Assembly: GCF_002165135.1 (NCBI RefSeq)
Contig: NZ_NFZQ01000002.1
Location: forward strand, 62,001-126,000
Origin: Pseudomonas sp. SID14000
GTDB taxonomy: Bacteria; Pseudomonadota; Gammaproteobacteria; Pseudomonadales; Pseudomonadaceae
Direction of reading: 5' to 3'
DNA: 64,000 nucleotides
The notes beneath the pieces are model-generated. The model was not told the DNA's origin, ran no database searches, and saw nothing but the letters and a program-made list of their open reading frames with translations. Made by a program: the position numbers and the translations under genes. Positions within the stretch are counted from its first letter, which is position 1. The number at the start of each line of letters is the position of its first letter. This document shows, one piece after another, positions 29,402-39,705 of the stretch.

Positions 29402-29880
29402 TTCCGCGTGCGATTCGCCAACAGCTCAACGCCGCCCACGCGGTGGGAGACTATCAGCCATTACTGGCACTGATCCCCTACGCCGGCCTGATCGGCATCG
29501 AATGCGAGCGCGAGGGCGATGACCTGCTGTTCCGTCTGCCGGCCAGCCAGGACAACATCGGCAACCCGCTGCTACCGGCCATCCATGGCGGGGTTATCGC
29601 GGGGTTCATGGAGCTCTCGGCAGCGCTGTACCTGCTGATCTACAGCGAGAGCGCGAGCATTCCGAAGATCATCGACTTCTCCATCGATTACCTGCGCGCC
29701 GGGCATTTTCGTGATACCTACGCCCAGTGCCAGCTTTGGCGCCAGGGGCGGCGGATAACCAATGTGGCCATCACCGCCTGGCAGGGCGACAGGCAGTCGC
29801 CGATTGCCACGGCCCGCGCGCATTTCAAGATAGAACCGGAAAAGCCCTTGAAATCATCCGGGCAGCCCCCATCTGCATGA
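29398..29880 (+). CDS. Second hotdog thioesterase, coupled to the first
   Basis: A 160-aa hotdog protein, divergent from its upstream neighbour but with the same core: NPLLPAIHGGVIAGFMELSA and IDFSIDYLRAGHFRDTYAQC. Translation is coupled through the ATGA overlap, so the two may form a mixed oligomer, since hotdog enzymes work as dimers or tetramers. The longer upstream frame overlaps the first gene out of phase and was not used. htpG follows after 70 bases. Confidence 0.8.
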   Translation: MIPRAIRQQLNAAHAVGDYQPLLALIPYAGLIGIECEREGDDLLFRLPASQDNIGNPLLPAIHGGVIAGFMELSAALYLLIYSESASIPKIIDFSIDYLRAGHFRDTYAQCQLWRQGRRITNVAITAWQGDRQSPIATARAHFKIEPEKPLKSSGQPPSA

Positions 29881-29950
29881 CATCCGCCGCTAACGCAGGC
29901 CGAACCGGCCGCAAGGCGCCATCCGCCATCAGATCGGAGTTTTGAAGACC

Positions 29951-31855
29951 ATGAGTGTGGAGACTCAAAAAGAAACGCTGGGCTTCCAGACCGAGGTAAA
30001 GCAACTGCTGCACCTCATGATCCATTCCCTGTATTCGAACAAGGAGATCTTCCTGCGTGAATTGATCTCCAACGCTTCCGACGCTGCCGACAAGCTGCGT
30101 TTCGAGGCCCTGGCCAAGCCAGAGCTGTTCGAGGGTGACGCCGACCTGAAGATTCGCCTGAGCTTCGACAAGGACGCCGGTACCGTGACCCTCGAGGACA
30201 ACGGCATCGGCATGAGCCGCGAAGACGTCATTGCCCACTTGGGCACCATCGCCAAGTCCGGCACCGCCGACTTCATGAAGAACCTCACTGGTGACCAGAA
30301 GAAGGACTCGCACCTGATCGGTCAGTTCGGTGTGGGCTTCTACTCCGCGTTCATCGTGGCCGACAAGGTCGATGTTTACAGCCGTCGTGCCGGCCAGCCG
30401 GCCGCAGAAGGCGTGCACTGGTCGTCGAAAGGCGAGGGCGAGTTCGAAGTCGCCACCATCGACAAGCCGCAGCGCGGTACCCGCATCGTCCTGCACCTGA
30501 AGAAGGGCGAGCAGGAGTTTGCCGACGGCTGGCGCCTGCGCAACGTGGTCAAGAAGTACTCCGACCACATCGCCATGCCGATCCAGCTGCCGAAGGAGCA
30601 AGCTGCAGTCGAAGGTGAAGAAAAGCCGGCCGAAGAGTGGGAAACCGTCAACCGTGCCAGCGCCCTGTGGACCCGTCCGCGTACCGAGATCAAGGACGAG
30701 GAGTACCAGGAGTTCTACAAGCACATCGGCCATGACTTCGAAAACCCGCTGGCCTGGAGCCACAACAAGGTCGAAGGCAAGCTCGAATACAACTCGCTGC
30801 TTTACGTGCCGGCCCGCGCGCCGTTCGACCTGTACCAGCGCGAAGCGCCACGCGGCCTGAAGCTGTACGTGCAGCGCGTATTCATCATGGACCAGGCCGA
30901 GTCGTTCCTGCCGCTGTACCTGCGCTTCATCAAGGGTGTGGTCGATTCCAACGACCTGTCGCTGAACGTGTCGCGTGAAATCCTGCAGAAAGACCCGATC
31001 ATCGACTCGATGAAGACCGCGCTGACCAAGCGCGTGCTGGACATGCTGGAGAAGCTGGCGAAGAACGAACCCGAGCAGTACAAGGGCTTCTGGAAGAACT
31101 TCGGTCAGGTGCTGAAGGAAGGCCCGGCCGAAGACTACGCCAACAAGGAAAAGATCGCCGGCCTGCTGCGCTTCGCTTCCACCCAGGACGACAGCGGCGA
31201 GCAGAGCGTTGCCCTGGCCGATTACCTGGCCCGTGCCAAGGAAGGCCAGGACAAGATCTACTACCTCACCGGCGAGTCGTACGCGCAGGTCAAGAACAGC
31301 CCGCACCTGGAAGTCTTCCGCAAGAAAGGCATCGAAGTGCTGCTGCTGACCGACCGTATCGACGAGTGGCTGATGAGCTACCTCAACGAGTTCGACGGCA
31401 AGGCCTTCGTCGATGTCGCCCGCGGTGACCTGGACTTGGGCAAGCTGGATTCGGAGGAGGACAAGAAGGCCCAGGAAGAAGTCGCCAAGGAAAAGGAAGG
31501 CCTGGTCGAGCGTCTGAAAGGCGCGCTGGGTGACAGCGTGGCCGAAGTGCGTGTATCGCACCGCCTGACCGACTCGCCGGCGATCCTGGCCATCGGTGAA
31601 CAGGACCTTGGCCTGCAGATGCGCCAGATCCTGGAAGCCAGCGGGCAGAAGGTGCCGGAGTCCAAGCCAATCTTCGAGTTCAACCCGACCCACCCGCTGA
31701 TCGAGAAGCTGGACAACGAGCAGAGCGAAGACCGTTTCGCCGAGCTGTCGCACATCCTGTTCGATCAGGCGGCCCTGGCGGCCGGTGACAGCCTGAAGGA
31801 CCCGGCGGCTTACGTTCGTCGCCTCAACAAGCTGCTGGTCGAGCTGTCTGCTTGA
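29951..31855 (+). CDS. htpG: Chaperone HtpG (Hsp90)
   Basis: Bacterial Hsp90, 634 aa. N-terminal GHKL ATPase: [31 protein letters not shown], the [12 protein letters not shown] motif, LGTIAKSGT and [11 protein letters not shown]. The middle domain has the catalytic Arg region NVSREILQ, and the C-terminal dimerisation domain ends [10 protein letters not shown] used the ATG at 29951 (GGAG 11 bases upstream); a TTG three codons earlier is less likely. Confidence 0.97.
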   Translation: MSVETQKETLGFQTEVKQLLHLMIHSLYSNKEIFLRELISNASDAADKLRFEALAKPELFEGDADLKIRLSFDKDAGTVTLEDNGIGMSREDVIAHLGTIAKSGTADFMKNLTGDQKKDSHLIGQFGVGFYSAFIVADKVDVYSRRAGQPAAEGVHWSSKGEGEFEVATIDKPQRGTRIVLHLKKGEQEFADGWRLRNVVKKYSDHIAMPIQLPKEQAAVEGEEKPAEEWETVNRASALWTRPRTEIKDEEYQEFYKHIGHDFENPLAWSHNKVEGKLEYNSLLYVPARAPFDLYQREAPRGLKLYVQRVFIMDQAESFLPLYLRFIKGVVDSNDLSLNVSREILQKDPIIDSMKTALTKRVLDMLEKLAKNEPEQYKGFWKNFGQVLKEGPAEDYANKEKIAGLLRFASTQDDSGEQSVALADYLARAKEGQDKIYYLTGESYAQVKNSPHLEVFRKKGIEVLLLTDRIDEWLMSYLNEFDGKAFVDVARGDLDLGKLDSEEDKKAQEEVAKEKEGLVERLKGALGDSVAEVRVSHRLTDSPAILAIGEQDLGLQMRQILEASGQKVPESKPIFEFNPTHPLIEKLDNEQSEDRFAELSHILFDQAALAAGDSLKDPAAYVRRLNKLLVELSA

Positions 31856-31870
31856 GTTGATGCATAGGAA

Positions 31871-31894
31871 AGCCCGCTTCGGCGGGCTTTTTTC
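31871..31894 (+). terminator. Intrinsic terminator of htpG
   Basis: AGCCCGC-TTCG-GCGGGCT, UUCG loop, followed by TTTTTTC. Confidence 0.92.
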
Positions 31895-31934
31895 ATGGCG
31901 AGCATATTGATGATGAGTGCCAAAGGAGTGCTTG

Positions 31935-32660
31935 ATGAGCAAAGTAATCGTCGAATCGCTGGTCTATCACCTGTCCGGCAAGGCATATGAAAGCCGCCTG
32001 GTCTACGAGCCGGGCGTGCTGGGGCGACCGGGCCTGGTGATGGCGCCGAACTGGATGGGCATTGGCGAAGGGGCCGAGCGCATCGCCAAGGAAGTAGCCG
32101 AGAAGGGTTATGTGGTGCTGATTGCCGACCTGTACGGGCAGTCGGTGCGCCCATCCAATGCCGAAGAGGCCGGTGCGGCGATGATGCCGTTGAAGAACGA
32201 CAGAGGCGAGCTGCGCAAGCGCATGCAGGAAGCCCTGGCGCAGTTGCTGGGGCAGTCGAAGGCGTTGCTGGAGCCGGGCAAGGTCGCCACGTTCGGCTTC
32301 TGCTTTGGTGGCTGCTGCGCCCTGGAGTTGGCCCGTACCGGTGCCGATCTGCGTGCGGCGGTGTCGTTCCATGGCACGCTGGACACGCCGAACCCTGAAG
32401 ATGCCAAGCGCATCAAGGGCTCGGTGCTGGTATTGCACGGCGCCGCCGATCCGCTGGTGCCGAAAGAGCAACTGCCGGCGTTCGAGGACGAGATGAACGC
32501 GGCCAAGGTTGACTGGCAATTGCTGAGTTATGGTGGCGCGGTGCACTCGTTTACCGACCCGAGCGCCAATGTGCCGGGCAAGATGCAGTATGACCGGCGT
32601 ACCTCGGAGCGGGCGTTCCGGGCGATGCATAACCTGCTGACCGAAGTGTTCCAGCGCTGA
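31935..32660 (+). CDS. Dienelactone hydrolase family protein
   Basis: A 241-aa alpha/beta hydrolase. The nucleophile elbow is FGFCFGGCCALELA with a Cys nucleophile, as in dienelactone hydrolase; the Asp is in VLHGAADPLVPKEQL and the His in YGGAVHSFTDPSA. The true substrate is unknown; many chromosomal DLH-like proteins act on cyclic esters or other carboxyl esters. AAAGGAG stands before the ATG. Confidence 0.85.
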   Translation: MSKVIVESLVYHLSGKAYESRLVYEPGVLGRPGLVMAPNWMGIGEGAERIAKEVAEKGYVVLIADLYGQSVRPSNAEEAGAAMMPLKNDRGELRKRMQEALAQLLGQSKALLEPGKVATFGFCFGGCCALELARTGADLRAAVSFHGTLDTPNPEDAKRIKGSVLVLHGAADPLVPKEQLPAFEDEMNAAKVDWQLLSYGGAVHSFTDPSANVPGKMQYDRRTSERAFRAMHNLLTEVFQR

Positions 32661-32683
32661 GGTTGCATGGGGCTGCTTTGCAG

Positions 32684-32753
32684 CCCATTCGCGGGTAAAC
32701 CCGCTCCCACAGGTACTGCGCTGTCTGTGGGAGCGGGTTTACCCGCGAATGGG
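32684..32753. repeat. REP pair with perfect arms
   Basis: CCCATTCGCGGGTAAACCCG-CTCCCACAG and its exact complement are separated by ~12 bases, between the convergent DLH and pirin genes. They could form a cruciform and double as a terminator. Confidence 0.88.
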
Positions 32754-32772
32754 TCGCAAAAACGCCCCCCTT

Positions 32773-33636
32773 TCACCTAGGCAACTCGATTCGCGAGGTT
32801 TCCCCTGGCACCACCGGCCAATCCCTCGCAGCCCACTTGGCCCGGGCCTGTTCGATCAGTTCCACATCACTGGCGACAAAATTCCAGTTCATCCGCCGCG
32901 GCCCATCCAGTGGCGCGCCACCAATCAGCACCAGCTGGCACTCACTCTCCGCGTACAGCGTTACCTCTTCACCCTCCGGCAACACGATCAGGTTGCAGGC
33001 CTCGACCTGTTCATCGTTCAACATCAGCTCACCGTCGAGCAGGTAAAGTGCTCGCTGCACATGCTCGTTCGGCACCAGTAGCGTGGTTGCCGGTTGCATC
33101 TGTACATGCGCGTAAAGGGTAGGGGAGAGCACTGGCACCGGCGATTCCAGGCAGAACCCGCTACCGGCAATCATGCAGATGCGTACCCCGAGGCTGTCAC
33201 TGACCGGCAGGCTCGCCGCCGGGTGATGGCTGTAGCTGGGTGCGCCTTGCTCATGTTCGCGCGGCGACGCCAGCCATACCTGCAACCCGTGCAGGCGTGA
33301 ACCATGGGCCAGGGCATCTTCAGGCGTGCGCTCCACGTGGGCCACGCCGCTGCCAGCTGTCATCCAGCTGACATCACCAGGTAGCACCCGCTGGTCCGAG
33401 CCGAGGCTGTCCTTGTGCAGGATGGCCCCTTCGAACAGGTAGGTAAGGGTCGACAGGCCGATATGCGGGTGCTGGCGGATGTCCATGCCATGCCCCGGGG
33501 CATAGTCGGTTTCGAGCATATGGTCGAAAAACACGAACGGGCCGACGCTGCGGCATTGGGCCGACGGCAGCGGGCGCAGGATCGGTTGGCCCTCGACCGA
33601 TTCGGCACGTGGGCGGATGACCAAGGGGCTGCTCAT
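32773..33636 (-). CDS. Pirin family protein
   Basis: A 287-aa bicupin. The N-terminal metal site is complete: HPHIGLSTLTYLFEG (two His), the conserved Glu and MTAGSGVAHVE (His and Glu). The C-terminal cupin carries LLVPNEHVQRALYLLDG. Some bacterial pirins are iron-dependent quercetinases or redox sensors; this one's activity is not known. The frame extends far upstream on this strand, but the family N-terminus starts at 33636 (MSSPLVIRP). Confidence 0.9.
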   Translation of the reverse strand: MSSPLVIRPRAESVEGQPILRPLPSAQCRSVGPFVFFDHMLETDYAPGHGMDIRQHPHIGLSTLTYLFEGAILHKDSLGSDQRVLPGDVSWMTAGSGVAHVERTPEDALAHGSRLHGLQVWLASPREHEQGAPSYSHHPAASLPVSDSLGVRICMIAGSGFCLESPVPVLSPTLYAHVQMQPATTLLVPNEHVQRALYLLDGELMLNDEQVEACNLIVLPEGEEVTLYAESECQLVLIGGAPLDGPRRMNWNFVASDVELIEQARAKWAARDWPVVPGETSRIELPR

Positions 33637-33753
33637 GGGAAGGCTCCAGGCGATGTGGAAATGCCCCAAGCATAGCGGTTTGCCCGCCCCGGCTGAACCG
33701 CCTCGTTGGCCGGCCGGTCTACAGGGCTGATAACCGGAGAAGGAAGCTGCCCC

Positions 33754-34755
33754 ATGATCGCCAGAGCGCTGGCCTGCATGCTGTTGTCCACCTGGCTGTG
33801 CCACCCGGCGCAGGCGCGCGATTACCGCTACAGTGATGCGCACCTGCACTACGTCGACTTCTTCCAGGAAAGCGAAGGCATGCCTGCGCTGATCAAGGCC
33901 ATGGATGCCGCTGGTATCGAGCAGTCGATGATTTCCGGCGTACCGGTGGCCAAGAAATGGCACGAAGACGAGCCCAAGCGCCCGCGCTATTACGCCGGTG
34001 ATGACGCCGAGGCCTACTGGTACAGCGCCACGGATACCTACGTGGCCGCGGCGCTGCAGCAATTGCCCGACGAGCAGCGCAAGCGCTTTCATCCGTTCCT
34101 TACCGGCTTCAATCCGGTGGACAAGAACGCCTCCAGCCATATCGAGCGCATGCTCGAACTGTACCCGGGGCTGTGGCAGGGTATTGGCGAAGTGTTCACC
34201 CGCCACGATGACCTGACGGCACTGACCAGCGGTGACACGCCGCGCGCCAACAACGAGGCCATGACGCGCATCTACCACCTGGCGGCCGAGCGCGACTTGC
34301 CGGTGCTGCTGCATTCCAACATCACCTCCAAGCGCGAGCGCAATCCGCTTTACCTGACAGAGATCGAGGAGCCGCTGCGCAATCACCCACATACGCGGTT
34401 CATCTGGGCGCACGCCGGCAGCAGTATGGAGATCCACCGGCACCAGACGCAAATGGACTTTCTGCTGCCGGTGCTGACGCGGTTGCTGGAGGATTACCCG
34501 AACCTGTATGTCGACCTGTCGTGGAGTGTGCTGGAACCTTATCTGCTGGATGACCGGGGTGTGCCGCGCAAGGAATGGCTGGCACTGGTCGAGAAATTCC
34601 CGGAGCGGTTCATGCTGGGTTCGGATGTGGTGGGGCGGTTTGGCAGCCTTGGGGAGCAGATGCACGGGTTCAGGCCGTTTCTGGATGCATTGCCGGAACA
34701 AGTTGCCAACAAGGTGGCCAGGGAGAATTTTCTGGCTGTGTTGCCCAAACAATAG
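33754..34755 (+). CDS. Secreted amidohydrolase-family (TIM-barrel) protein
   Basis: A 333-aa protein with a signal peptide (RALACMLLSTWLCHPAQA), then an amidohydrolase 2-like metal-dependent barrel: SDAHLHYVDFF (the HxH metal motif), LPVLLHSNIT (His), FIWAHAGSSME (His) and FMLGSDVVGRF (Asp). All expected metal ligands are present, so it is probably active, but the periplasmic location is unusual for this mostly cytosolic family. Divergent from the pirin gene with a 117-base gap. Confidence 0.78.
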   Translation: MIARALACMLLSTWLCHPAQARDYRYSDAHLHYVDFFQESEGMPALIKAMDAAGIEQSMISGVPVAKKWHEDEPKRPRYYAGDDAEAYWYSATDTYVAAALQQLPDEQRKRFHPFLTGFNPVDKNASSHIERMLELYPGLWQGIGEVFTRHDDLTALTSGDTPRANNEAMTRIYHLAAERDLPVLLHSNITSKRERNPLYLTEIEEPLRNHPHTRFIWAHAGSSMEIHRHQTQMDFLLPVLTRLLEDYPNLYVDLSWSVLEPYLLDDRGVPRKEWLALVEKFPERFMLGSDVVGRFGSLGEQMHGFRPFLDALPEQVANKVARENFLAVLPKQ

Positions 34756-34769
34756 TATTTCGCCTGTGT

Positions 34770-34866
34770 CGGCCCTTTCGCGGGTAAACCCGCTCCCACA
34801 GGGACCGCGCTGCTCTTGAAACTGGCGCTGTACCTGTGGGAGCGGGTTTACCCGCGAAAGGGCCGG
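34770..34866. repeat. REP pair (canonical)
   Basis: CGGCCCTTTCGCGGGTAAAC and complement, with CTCCCACAGG/CCTGTGGGAG ends, 30 bases apart. Confidence 0.9.
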
Positions 34867-34885
34867 TACAGGCGACACAAATGAA

Positions 34886-34914
34886 AACGCCCCGAACCAG
34901 TCGGGGCGTTCTCG
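34886..34914. terminator. Bidirectional terminator (amidohydrolase / fabB)
   Basis: AACGCCCCGA/TCGGGGCGTT perfect 10-bp stem with an A-rich left flank that becomes a T-run for leftward fabB transcripts. Confidence 0.85.
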
Positions 34915-34931
34915 TTTACCGCATCAGCGTC

Positions 34932-36152
34932 TTACTTGCCTTCCCAGCGCTTGAGCACCAGGGTGGCGTTGGTGCCGCCGAAGCCGAAGCTGTTGCTCAT
35001 GACCGTGTCGATCTTGGCGTTTTCTTCGGTCTTGCGCAGGATCGGCAGGTCGGCGACCTCCGGGTCCAGCTCGTCGATGTTGGCGGAGCCGGCGATGAAG
35101 TTGTTTTCCATCATCAGCAGGCAGTAGATCGCCTCGTGTACGCCAGCAGCGCCCAGCGAGTGGCCCGACAGGCTCTTGGTCGAGCTGATCTTCGGTGCAT
35201 TGGCGCCGAACACTTCGCGAACGCCCTTGATCTCGGCAACGTCACCGACCGGGGTCGAGGTGCCGTGGGTGTTCAGGTAGTCGATCGGGGTGTCGACGGT
35301 CGACAGCGCCTGCTGCATGCAGCGGATGGCACCTTCGCCGCTCGGGGCAACCATGTCGTAGCCGTCGGAAGTGGCGCCGTAGCCGACGATTTCCGCGTAG
35401 ATCTTGGCGCCACGGGCCAGGGCGTGTTCCAGCTCCTCGACCACCACCATGCCGCCACCGCCAGCGATGACGAAGCCATCACGGTCGGCGTCGTAGGCGC
35501 GCGAGGCCAGTTCCGGGGTTTCGTTGCGCTTGGTCGACAGGGCGCCCATGGCATCGAACAGGAACGACTGGCTCCAGTGCTCTTCTTCACCGCCACCGGC
35601 GAAGACGATGTCCTGCTTGCCCCACTGGATCTGCTCCAGGGCGGTGCCGATGCAGTGTGCCGAAGTGGCGCAGGCCGACGAGATCGAGTAGTTGATGCCC
35701 TTGATCTTGAACGGGGTGGCCAGGCACGCCGAAACGGTGCTGCCCATGGTGCGGGTAACGCGGTACGGGCCGACGCGCTTGACGCCTTTCTCGCGCAGGG
35801 TGTCCAGCGCTTCCATCTGGTTCAGGGTCGAGGCGCCGCCGGAGCCAGCCACCAGGCCGGTACGCGGGTTGGAAACCTGCTCTTCGGTCAGGCCAGCGTC
35901 CTTGATCGCGTCCTGCATCGCCAGGTAGGCGTAGGCGGCAGCGTGGCCGACGAAGCGGTAGACCTTGCGGTCGATCAGTTCTTCGAGGTTGAGGTCGATG
36001 GACCCGGAAACCTGGCTACGCAGCCCCATTTCCTTGTATTCCGGGTTGTAACGGATACCCGGACGGCTGTTGCGCAGGTTTTCGGTGACGGTAGCTTTGT
36101 CATTGCCCAGGCACGATACGATGCCCAGACCAGTGATAACGACGCGGCGCAT
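34932..36152 (-). CDS. fabB: 3-oxoacyl-ACP synthase I
   Basis: Condensing enzyme that elongates the unsaturated acyl chains made by FabA. The 406-aa protein has the Cys-His-His site: [15 protein letters not shown] (Cys), [13 protein letters not shown] (His) and [12 protein letters not shown] (His). Its start lies 11 bases after the fabA stop (both leftward), so fabAB form one unit. Confidence 0.98.
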   Translation of the reverse strand: MRRVVITGLGIVSCLGNDKATVTENLRNSRPGIRYNPEYKEMGLRSQVSGSIDLNLEELIDRKVYRFVGHAAAYAYLAMQDAIKDAGLTEEQVSNPRTGLVAGSGGASTLNQMEALDTLREKGVKRVGPYRVTRTMGSTVSACLATPFKIKGINYSISSACATSAHCIGTALEQIQWGKQDIVFAGGGEEEHWSQSFLFDAMGALSTKRNETPELASRAYDADRDGFVIAGGGGMVVVEELEHALARGAKIYAEIVGYGATSDGYDMVAPSGEGAIRCMQQALSTVDTPIDYLNTHGTSTPVGDVAEIKGVREVFGANAPKISSTKSLSGHSLGAAGVHEAIYCLLMMENNFIAGSANIDELDPEVADLPILRKTEENAKIDTVMSNSFGFGGTNATLVLKRWEGK

Positions 36153-36163
36153 GCGAATAACCC

Positions 36164-36679
36164 TTAGAAATTGTCAGTGGAGGTGAACACGCCGACCCGC
36201 AGGCCTTCGGCAGTGTAGATCTCGCGGCCGTCGACGCTGACCGAGCCATCGGCGATGGCCATGTTCAGCTTGCCCTTCAGGACGCGCTTGATGTGAATGT
36301 TGTAAGTGACTTTCTTGGCTTCGGGCAGTACCTGGCCGAAGAACTTCACCTCACCCGAACCCAGGGCGCGACCGCGGCCTGGCAGGCCCTGCCAGCCGAG
36401 GAAGAAACCTACCAGCTGCCACATGGCGTCGAGGCCCAGGCAGCCCGGCATTACCGGGTCGCCTTCGAAGTGACAGGCGAAGAACCACAGGTCCGGATTG
36501 ATATCCAGCTCGGCGACCAATTCACCTTTGCCGTACTTACCGCCTTCTTCACTGATATGGGTGATGCGATCGACCATCAGCATGTTCGGCGCGGGCAGTT
36601 GCGCATTACCTGGGCCGAACAGCTCACCGCGACTGCAGCGCAGCAGGTCTTCCCGAGTAAAGGCGTGTTGTTTGGTCAT
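36164..36679 (-). CDS. fabA: 3-hydroxydecanoyl-ACP dehydratase/isomerase
   Basis: Introduces the cis double bond in anaerobic-type unsaturated fatty acid synthesis. The 171-aa protein has the active His in [14 protein letters not shown] and the Asp in [10 protein letters not shown]. It is the first gene of fabAB. The 207-base upstream region contains an imperfect inverted repeat that could be an operator. Confidence 0.98.
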   Translation of the reverse strand: MTKQHAFTREDLLRCSRGELFGPGNAQLPAPNMLMVDRITHISEEGGKYGKGELVAELDINPDLWFFACHFEGDPVMPGCLGLDAMWQLVGFFLGWQGLPGRGRALGSGEVKFFGQVLPEAKKVTYNIHIKRVLKGKLNMAIADGSVSVDGREIYTAEGLRVGVFTSTDNF

Positions 36680-36792
36680 GCGAGCTCCTCAATAACCCCC
36701 TGCGGCAGGGGATGAATCTTCCCGGCCGGCCCGATACGCATCGCGTCCGAGGCGGCAGCCTACAGGTAGACTATTGCGTTGTGGTGAAAGTC

Positions 36793-36829
36793 ACAGTGCA
36801 CCTGGTTAAAGAAGTACAGGTGTGCACTG
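36793..36829. promoter_or_regulatory. Imperfect inverted repeat upstream of fabA
   Basis: CAGTGCACCT and AGGTGTGCACTG flank ~14 bases, between fabA and the hybrid kinase gene. The position suits an operator or 5' leader fold for fabAB, but it does not resemble a DesT or FabR site I can recall. Confidence 0.3.
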
Positions 36830-36886
36830 AAACATCTATTTTCAGGTCCGATGAAGGTCCTGTCCAGTGTTTAAGACTGCCGCACT

Positions 36887-38818
36887 TTAGCATTTATCGC
36901 CAGTCGCGGTTGTCCGACCGGGTAGCCAGCGCTGCAGTACGCGCTGCAGTTCGGTGCGGCGCAAGGGTTTGCTCAGGTAGTCGTCCATGCCGGCGGCCAT
37001 GCAACGCTCGCGGTCGCCCTGCAAGGCGTTGGCGGTCAAGGCGATGATTGGCAGCCCGGCGCCGTTGGGTAGCTGGCGGATACGCCGGGTGGCTTCATAG
37101 CCGTCCAGGTGTGGCAGGCGGCAGTCCATCAGCACGGCGGCGAAACGCTGCCGGCTGACCCGTTCGACCGCCTCCAGGCCGTCCTCGGCCGTGCATACCG
37201 TCAGCCCCAGGCTACGCAGCATGGCTTCGATGACACTCTGGTTGACCGGATTGTCTTCTACCAGCAGCACCTGATCATTTTCGGCCACCGCCGTTGGTGC
37301 AGCGCTTGGCGGCGTCAGCGAGACCGGGGCAGTGGTGGCCAGGGCCAATGGCATCTCCAGGGTGAAGGTCGAGCCCAGGCCTTCACGGCTTTCGCCGCGC
37401 AGCTTGCCGCCCATGCGTTCGGCCAGGGTGCGGGCGATCGACAGTCCCAGCCCGGTACCGCCATAGCGGCGGGAAATCGAGCTGTCGGCTTGCTGGAAGG
37501 CGACGAACATCATTTCCAGGCGGTCGTTGTCGATGCCGATACCTGTGTCGCGTACGCTGCAGGTCAGCCAGATCAGTTGCCGGTCGAGCACCTGCCAACG
37601 CGCCTCGACCTGTACCTGGCCGCGCTCGGTGAATTTCAGCGCGTTGCCTACTAGGTTCAGCAGGATCTGGCGGATGCGCGTGGGGTCGCCGTTAACCTGC
37701 AACTGCTCGGTACCAGCCGGCAGCTGCAGGTGCAGGGCAAGGCCGCGCTGCTGGGCGCTGTGCTGGAACGACTGGACGCTACTGGTAATCAGCTCACCCA
37801 GGTTGAAGTCGATGTGTTCCAGCTGCAGTGCGGCGCGCTCGATGCGCGAGAAGTCGAGGATGTCGTTGATGACTTTGAGCAGGTGCCCTGTGGACTCGCT
37901 GGCCACCGCAGTGTACTCGGCCTGTTCGTTGCTCAGTGGCGTGGTTTCCAGCAATTGCAGCATGCCCAGCACGCCATTCATCGGCGTGCGCAACTCGTGG
38001 CTCATCATCGCCAGGAAGTCCGATTTGGCGCGGTTGGCCTGTTCGGCTTCCTCGCGGGCCTGGATCAGCTCGGCAATGGCCTGCTTCTGTTCATCGCTGG
38101 CCTGCTCCAGGGCGTGGGCCAGGTTATTGATGTGGCGCGCCAGGTGGCCCAGCTCGCTGTCATCGACCACCGGCAACAGGGTGTTGTACTCGCCCTGCTG
38201 GATGGCCTTGACCGCATGGCCCATGTCGCTGATCGGCTTGGCCAGGCTCAGGGCCAGGCGGCGCGCCAGCAAGAAGGTGAACAGCAGGGCGAACAGTGCG
38301 AGGATGCCGGCCTTGATCACGATTTCCTGCTGGCGCTGGCTGAAGGCATCATCGGACATCCCGACGATCACCCGGCCCAGGTAGTCGTCGCCGATGGCCG
38401 GGGTGGTGGCCTTGCCCTGTTGCAGGAAGTCGCTGTCCAGGCGGATTTGCTGCAGGCGGATGGGCGCCTGGAACACTTCGACGCGCTGTGCGCGGTTGGC
38501 GCTTTCGTCGGACTGCTCGACGTAGACCAGGATGTGGTTGCGGCTGTCCTGCACTTCGAGGAAGCGCACGTGGGGGATGCTCAGGGTGGCGCGCATCAGG
38601 CCCTCGAGCACTTCGTTGTTGCCCGAGATCACCCCGTACTCCGAGGCTGGCGCCAGTTGGTTGGCGATCAGTTGCCCGGTGTGGTTCAGTTCCTGGCGCA
38701 GGTCCTGGATGCGTACGAAGGTGAAAAAGCTGATCAGCAGCAAGGTCAGCAGCAGGGCAGGGCCGAGGCTGATGATCTGGGTGCGGGTGTGGATGTCCCA
38801 GCTCAGGCGCTTGCTCAT
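36887..38818 (-). CDS. Hybrid sensor histidine kinase, PA1611-like by synteny
   Basis: A 643-aa inner-membrane hybrid kinase. TM1 ~17-35; periplasmic sensor ~36-165; TM2 ~168-186; HAMP ~187-240; coiled coil; HisKA with phospho-His 274 ([12 protein letters not shown]); HATPase_c ([26 protein letters not shown]); receiver domain with Asp 565 ([17 protein letters not shown]). No Hpt or output domain. In P. aeruginosa the hybrid kinase next to fabA is PA1611, which is reported to bind RetS in the Gac/Rsm network; location and architecture match, so orthology is likely but not proven here. Its start overlaps the binding-protein gene by four bases, so it is the last gene of a three-gene operon. Confidence 0.88.
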   Translation of the reverse strand: MSKRLSWDIHTRTQIISLGPALLLTLLLISFFTFVRIQDLRQELNHTGQLIANQLAPASEYGVISGNNEVLEGLMRATLSIPHVRFLEVQDSRNHILVYVEQSDESANRAQRVEVFQAPIRLQQIRLDSDFLQQGKATTPAIGDDYLGRVIVGMSDDAFSQRQQEIVIKAGILALFALLFTFLLARRLALSLAKPISDMGHAVKAIQQGEYNTLLPVVDDSELGHLARHINNLAHALEQASDEQKQAIAELIQAREEAEQANRAKSDFLAMMSHELRTPMNGVLGMLQLLETTPLSNEQAEYTAVASESTGHLLKVINDILDFSRIERAALQLEHIDFNLGELITSSVQSFQHSAQQRGLALHLQLPAGTEQLQVNGDPTRIRQILLNLVGNALKFTERGQVQVEARWQVLDRQLIWLTCSVRDTGIGIDNDRLEMMFVAFQQADSSISRRYGGTGLGLSIARTLAERMGGKLRGESREGLGSTFTLEMPLALATTAPVSLTPPSAAPTAVAENDQVLLVEDNPVNQSVIEAMLRSLGLTVCTAEDGLEAVERVSRQRFAAVLMDCRLPHLDGYEATRRIRQLPNGAGLPIIALTANALQGDRERCMAAGMDDYLSKPLRRTELQRVLQRWLPGRTTATGDKC

Positions 38819-39705
38819 GGGGTGGGTTCTCCTTCGGCCAGGGCCTTGGCGGCGGCGTTCGGATCGATCGGTTCAAGGCCCAGGGCGCGCGCCACCTGCT
38901 GGTTGCCGCTGACGCCGAAGCGTGTCGGGTACAGGCTGCGCGGCCAGCGCGCCGGTGGCTGGTCGAGCAACTGGTCGAGCACCGCCAGCCAGTCGTCCTG
39001 GTCGCTGAAGGTGCTGGCCAGGGCGCCGGCGCGTACGAACCCGGCGTTCGGGCCGATCAGTGCCATCTGTCTGCCATAGCTGCTCAACAGCAGGTTTTTC
39101 GCAGTCTTGGAGTTGTACAGGTCGGGGTCGTCCAGCCCCAGCAGCACGTCACTGTTGGCCAGCAAATGTTGCAGAGGGCGGCTGTCGCGCGGATCGGGCC
39201 AGTCCTGGGCAACGATCTCCAGGCCCAGCGGGCGGGCGGCATTGCGCAGCTCTTCGAGCAAAAAGCTGCTGTGCTCAGCGTACAGCACACCAATGCGCTG
39301 GGCCTGAGGCAGCAGGTAGTGGGCAAGGCGCAGTTGCCGGCCCAGCTGCGGGTCGCTCCACAGCAGGGTGAGGAACGCGGGACGCGACTTTCCCAGGCGC
39401 TGTTCAGCCTGTACCCGGCTGACCCGCATGGCCATGGCTGGCGGACCGGCGGTTTCCCCAAGGCGCCATTCCAGTGCGGCGTTGTCCAGCAGGATCAGGC
39501 GCAGGTCAGCCCTGAGCTTGCCCGGGCGTGGCAGGTCTGCGGTGGTCTGGAAGTGCACATGATCGTGCGGCCGGCGGCTTTCCAGCGCAGCGACGAAACT
39601 GCGAATGCCGGGCTGGTCTTCCGCGCCTACCAACAGGATTTCGTTGGCGGACAGCGGCCCCATCGGCCACAGGCACAACAGTAACAGGCGCAGCAGCAGG
39701 GCCAT
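38815..39705 (-). CDS. ABC-type periplasmic binding protein (PF04392-like), sensor partner
   Basis: A 296-aa protein with a signal peptide ([19 protein letters not shown], cut near LSA). The two-lobed binding fold is recognisable from [40 protein letters not shown] and [20 protein letters not shown], as in the ABC_sub_bind/YnjB-like family. No ABC permease or ATPase is nearby. It shares four bases with the kinase gene downstream and one base with the TonB receptor upstream, so it more likely presents a ligand to the kinase than to a transporter. Confidence 0.75.
   Translation of the reverse strand: MALLLRLLLLCLWPMGPLSANEILLVGAEDQPGIRSFVAALESRRPHDHVHFQTTADLPRPGKLRADLRLILLDNAALEWRLGETAGPPAMAMRVSRVQAEQRLGKSRPAFLTLLWSDPQLGRQLRLAHYLLPQAQRIGVLYAEHSSFLLEELRNAARPLGLEIVAQDWPDPRDSRPLQHLLANSDVLLGLDDPDLYNSKTAKNLLLSSYGRQMALIGPNAGFVRAGALASTFSDQDDWLAVLDQLLDQPPARWPRSLYPTRFGVSGNQQVARALGLEPIDPNAAAKALAEGEPTP

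Noticed and set aside
32773..34878. A 701-aa leftward frame extending pirin through the amidohydrolase region
   Set aside because: The pirin family N-terminus begins at 33636, and the extension lies antisense to a gene with complete metal-binding motifs.
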